This document shows, one piece after another, positions 7,262-9,759 of a DNA stretch of 9,759 bases. The notes beneath the pieces were generated by a model, which saw only the letters and a list, made by a program, of their open reading frames with translations, was not told where the DNA came from and ran no database searches. Numbering within the stretch: the stretch's first letter is position 1; each line of letters opens with the position of its first letter. Origin of the DNA: Mucilaginibacter sp. (GTDB taxonomy: Bacteria; Bacteroidota; Bacteroidia; Sphingobacteriales; Sphingobacteriaceae); NCBI GenBank assembly GCA_025934475.1, contig JAICXZ010000059.1, positions 1-9,759 on the forward strand, written 5' to 3'. The translations under genes and the position numbers were made by a program.

Positions 7262-9628
7262 ATGATAAAGAATTATCTCAAAACCACTTTTCGGAGCCTG
7301 CTGAAAAACAGGTCGTACAGCTTTTTGAATATTGCCGGTTTGGCCATCGGAATCGCCTGTGCATCATTAATATTCCTTTGGGTGCAGGACGAGTTAACCT
7401 TCAATCATAATTTCAGCAAGCGCGATAACCTTTATACCGTGTACGAAAACCAGGTTTATAACGGAAAAGTATCTACTTTCCGCGCTACACCGGGACCGTT
7501 CGCGAAAGCTGTTGCCACCGACATTCCTGGCATTAAATCTGTCGCACGGACCAGCGGTGAAAACATGGAGCTATTCTCACTTGGCGATAAGGCCATCAAC
7601 GAGAATGGAAGCTATGCCGATCGCAACCTGATGACAATGCTCGATCTCAGTTTTATTTATGGCAGCCCTGAACATGCATTGCAGGGGGTAAGTGAGGTGG
7701 TGATTAATGAGTCAATGGCCAAGAAGTTTTTTGGCGACAGCGATCCGGTAGGTAAAACCTTGAAATTTGAAAATCAGGAAGATATTACAGTTACCGGAGT
7801 TTTTAAAGACCTGCCTCAAAATTCGTCTTTACAATTTCATTGGCTCATCCCAATGGAAAAGGTAGAACATAAACAGCCCTGGCAGCAATCCTGGGGTGCT
7901 AACTGGGCTCGTACTTATATAGAACTGGAGCCATCAGCAAACCTGGCGTCAATTAACGCCAAACTGGAGCATTACCTGAATGCTAAAACGGGCAATAAAG
8001 AAGGCAAAACCACCTGCTTCCTGTTTGCGATGAACGACTGGAACCTGCACAACAATTTTACCGATGGCAAGATAGATGGGGGGCGTATAACCTATGTAAG
8101 ATTGTTCTCTTTTATAGCCTGGATCATTCTGCTGATCGCTTGCATTAACTTCATGAATTTGTCGACAGCTCGTTCTGAGCAGCGCGCCAAAGAAGTGGGT
8201 GTGCGTAAAGTAATGGGCGCCGGAAAAGGCAAATTAATTGGTCAGTTTATAGTTGAGGCCGTATTGATGGCGCTTATATCTGTGCTGATCGCCATCGGGC
8301 TGATCTATGCAACATTACCCTCATTCAATACCCTGGTTGAAAAACAATTGACAGTTGATATTTTGCAACCGGCACACCTTATTTATCTGCTGGGTATCGG
8401 GCTCATTACGGGTGTTTTGGCAGGCAGCTATCCTGCATTTTACTTGTCGTCGTTTAATCCAATTATGGTTCTGAAGAACATCAAGATCAAATCGGGTAGT
8501 TGGACGGGTTTCATCAGGCAGGGCTTGGTGGTAATGCAATTTTCCGCGTCAATCATCCTGATCATAGCTACGGTCATCATCTATCAGCAAATACAGCATG
8601 TTAAAAACCGGAATCTCGGCTTTAGCAAGGATAACCTAGTATACATTTCCACGCAAGGGAAGATTGTGGATCACTTTACCAGCATAGACCATGACCTAAA
8701 ACAAAGCGGATTAGTTGAAAATGTTTCGCTGAGCGACTATCCTGCTCTCCAGATATGGAACAACACTGATAATTATTCCTGGGCAGGCAAGGATGTATCC
8801 AAGAATCCGCTCATCACCTGGGAAGATGTGAATTCGCAATTCATCCCGACAATGGGAATCAAAATGGCCGCTGGTCGCAACTTTTATGAGGATCCGAAGC
8901 AGGATAGTACCAATGTGATCATCAACGAAGCTTTTGCCAAACAGATGGGTAGTGAAGGGCGTATTGGCGGCATTGTTAGGGATGGTGGTAAGAAAGCTTA
9001 TACCATTGTGGGAATCATGAAAGATTTCCTGTATAACGATATGTATGCTTCAAGTGCACCACTCTTGTTTTATAACCATCCACAAGGAACTAATAACCTG
9101 ACTATTAAATTAAAAGATGGCGTTAGTTTAACAAGTTCTTTAACTAAAATTGGGGAGATAGTCAAAAATAACAATCCAGGTTACCCATTCGATTACACCT
9201 TTGTTGACGCCGATTTCAACCAAATATTCAAAACGGAAATACTGACGGGCAAACTGGCAAGTGTATTTGCCGTGCTGGCAATATTTATCTCATGCCTGGG
9301 CCTGTTTGGCCTGGCCGCTTATACAGCCGAACGGCGGATCAAAGAGATCGGCATCCGAAAAGTATTGGGTGCATCTGTATCAGGCCTGGCTGGTTTGCTC
9401 TCTAAGGATTTTATTAAACTGGTAGGAATAGCATGCATCATCGCATTCCCTGTTGCCTATTATGCATCACACAAATGGTTAAATGGCTATCAATATAAGG
9501 TTAATGTCAGTTGGATGGTGTTTATCGCCGCAGGCATTGCCGCCATGTTAATAGCCTTAACAACTGTGAGTTTCCAGGCTGTTAAGGCTGCGCTAATGAA
9601 CCCGGTTAAGAGCCTTAGGTCAGAGTAA
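7262..9628 (+). CDS. MacB/FtsX-family ABC transporter permease
   Basis: Full-length 788-aa inner-membrane permease, the shortest complete member here. The ATG at 7262 yields MIKNYLKTTFRSLLKNRSYSFLNIAG, aligned with the other N-termini. TM1 is at 20-42, followed by a periplasmic MacB-like domain to ~279 (AKKFFGDSDPVGKTL at 153-167), TM2-4 at 280-300, 328-350 and 370-393, TM5 at 423-441, a second periplasmic domain to ~660 (YTIVGIMKDF at 580-589), and TM6-8 at 663-688, 717-735 and 748-770. The coupling motifs RAKEVGVRKVMGAG (308-321) and RIKEIGIRKVLGAS (692-705) are both intact. There is no ATP-binding domain. Bases 8179-8220, encoding the first coupling motif, match the second coupling motif of the preceding gene (6887-6928) at 38 of 42 positions. 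The gene is flanked on both sides by the same hexad-plus-heptad spacer. It ends NPVKSLRSE TAA. The partner ATPase and substrate are not visible. Confidence 0.97.
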   Translation: MIKNYLKTTFRSLLKNRSYSFLNIAGLAIGIACASLIFLWVQDELTFNHNFSKRDNLYTVYENQVYNGKVSTFRATPGPFAKAVATDIPGIKSVARTSGENMELFSLGDKAINENGSYADRNLMTMLDLSFIYGSPEHALQGVSEVVINESMAKKFFGDSDPVGKTLKFENQEDITVTGVFKDLPQNSSLQFHWLIPMEKVEHKQPWQQSWGANWARTYIELEPSANLASINAKLEHYLNAKTGNKEGKTTCFLFAMNDWNLHNNFTDGKIDGGRITYVRLFSFIAWIILLIACINFMNLSTARSEQRAKEVGVRKVMGAGKGKLIGQFIVEAVLMALISVLIAIGLIYATLPSFNTLVEKQLTVDILQPAHLIYLLGIGLITGVLAGSYPAFYLSSFNPIMVLKNIKIKSGSWTGFIRQGLVVMQFSASIILIIATVIIYQQIQHVKNRNLGFSKDNLVYISTQGKIVDHFTSIDHDLKQSGLVENVSLSDYPALQIWNNTDNYSWAGKDVSKNPLITWEDVNSQFIPTMGIKMAAGRNFYEDPKQDSTNVIINEAFAKQMGSEGRIGGIVRDGGKKAYTIVGIMKDFLYNDMYASSAPLLFYNHPQGTNNLTIKLKDGVSLTSSLTKIGEIVKNNNPGYPFDYTFVDADFNQIFKTEILTGKLASVFAVLAIFISCLGLFGLAAYTAERRIKEIGIRKVLGASVSGLAGLLSKDFIKLVGIACIIAFPVAYYASHKWLNGYQYKVNVSWMVFIAAGIAAMLIALTTVSFQAVKAALMNPVKSLRSE

Positions 9629-9651
9629 GCAGTGGCGGTGGCAGTAGCAGT
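9628..9651 (+). repeat. Hexanucleotide array overlapping a stop codon
   Basis: Four tandem 6-bp units, AGCAGT, GGCGGT, GGCAGT and AGCAGT, begin at the last base of the TAA stop codon of the fourth gene. It is the counterpart of the array at 7183-7207, with a clean fourth unit in place of the 7-base variant. Confidence 0.75.
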
Positions 9652-9655
9652 TATA

Positions 9656-9704
9656 ATTTAGGATTTAGAGTTTAGTATTTAGAGTTTAGTATTTAGAGTT
9701 TACA
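9656..9704 (+). repeat. Heptanucleotide (TTTAG) array before the fifth gene
   Basis: Seven tandem 7-bp units read ATTTAGG, ATTTAGA, GTTTAGT, ATTTAGA, GTTTAGT, ATTTAGA and a decayed GTTTACA. Units alternate, giving a 14-bp higher-order period: ATTTAGAGTTTAGT at 9663-9676 is repeated exactly at 9677-9690. The array stops six bases before the ATG at 9711. It has one more 14-bp block than the array at 7222-7249, which points to copy-number change by slippage. Confidence 0.85.
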
Positions 9705-9710
9705 AAGGTC

Positions 9711-9759
9711 ATGATCACGAACTATCTGAAAATAGCATGGCGCAATATGTTACACAACA
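9711..9759 (+). CDS. Start of a fifth MacB/FtsX-family permease (3' end outside window)
   Basis: Only 16 codons lie within the window. They read MITNYLKIAWRNMLHN, which matches the basic amphipathic N-terminal helix of the three complete neighbours (for example MLKSYFKIAWRNIVRH in the third gene), and no non-permease neighbour has this start. AAAGG at 9704-9708 is Shine-Dalgarno-like but only two bases from the ATG, closer than usual. The position after an 82-bp spacer of the same design as the one before the fourth gene supports a further member of the array. Assignment rests on the N-terminus and context, so domain content beyond the first helix is inferred. Confidence 0.85.
   Translation, partial: MITNYLKIAWRNMLHN

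Noticed and set aside
9656..9704. Telomere-like repeat (resembles plant TTTAGGG)
   Set aside because: The units alternate ATTTAGA/GTTTAGT without the GGG run, number only about seven, and lie between bacterial genes.

Overview
The window is a head-to-tail array of paralogous ABC-transporter permease genes, all on the + strand. It holds three complete genes (2042-4543, 4758-7184, 7262-9628), the 3' part of one that runs off the left edge (2-2005), and the first 16 codons of one that runs off the right edge (9711-9759). No other kind of gene is visible on either strand. Each complete product (788-833 aa) has the MacB/FtsX-type layout used by many Bacteroidota: a short basic N-terminal helix, TM1, a periplasmic MacB-like core domain, three TM helices (first FtsX domain), then TM5, a second periplasmic domain and three more TM helices (second FtsX domain). 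Each polypeptide therefore looks like two 4-TM MacB/LolC-type halves fused in tandem. None carries an ATP-binding domain, so the ATPase must come from outside the window.

The likely source is a member of the Bacteroidota, probably Sphingobacteriaceae (Mucilaginibacter/Pedobacter-like). This is inferred from the permease subfamily with its 'NPVKSLRSE' C-terminus, the tandem paralog array, moderate GC content, and weak or absent Shine-Dalgarno sequences. No rRNA, tRNA or marker gene is present to fix the taxon.

The gaps are 36, 214, 77 and 82 bp. The 36-bp gap is featureless. The 214-bp gap holds two facing arrays of degenerate 7-bp repeats that form an imperfect hairpin, then a 16-bp palindrome overlapping a TATAAT sequence, then a second small inverted repeat just before the third gene; it is the most likely place for a new transcription unit. 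The 77- and 82-bp gaps are built alike: a hexanucleotide (RGCAGT) array that starts inside the stop codon, then a heptanucleotide (ATTTAGA/GTTTAGT) array that ends a few bases before the next ATG. The heptad copy number differs between the two gaps.

The genes probably supply related transport or mechanotransmission complexes of the inner membrane. MacB and LolCDE relatives move lipoproteins, peptides or drugs through periplasmic partners, but the substrate here cannot be read from the sequence. The points most worth following are the simple-repeat architecture of the gaps, a 45-bp tandem duplication inside a periplasmic domain of the first gene, the weakened first coupling motif of the second gene, and the presence of at least five permeases in a row with no ATPase.
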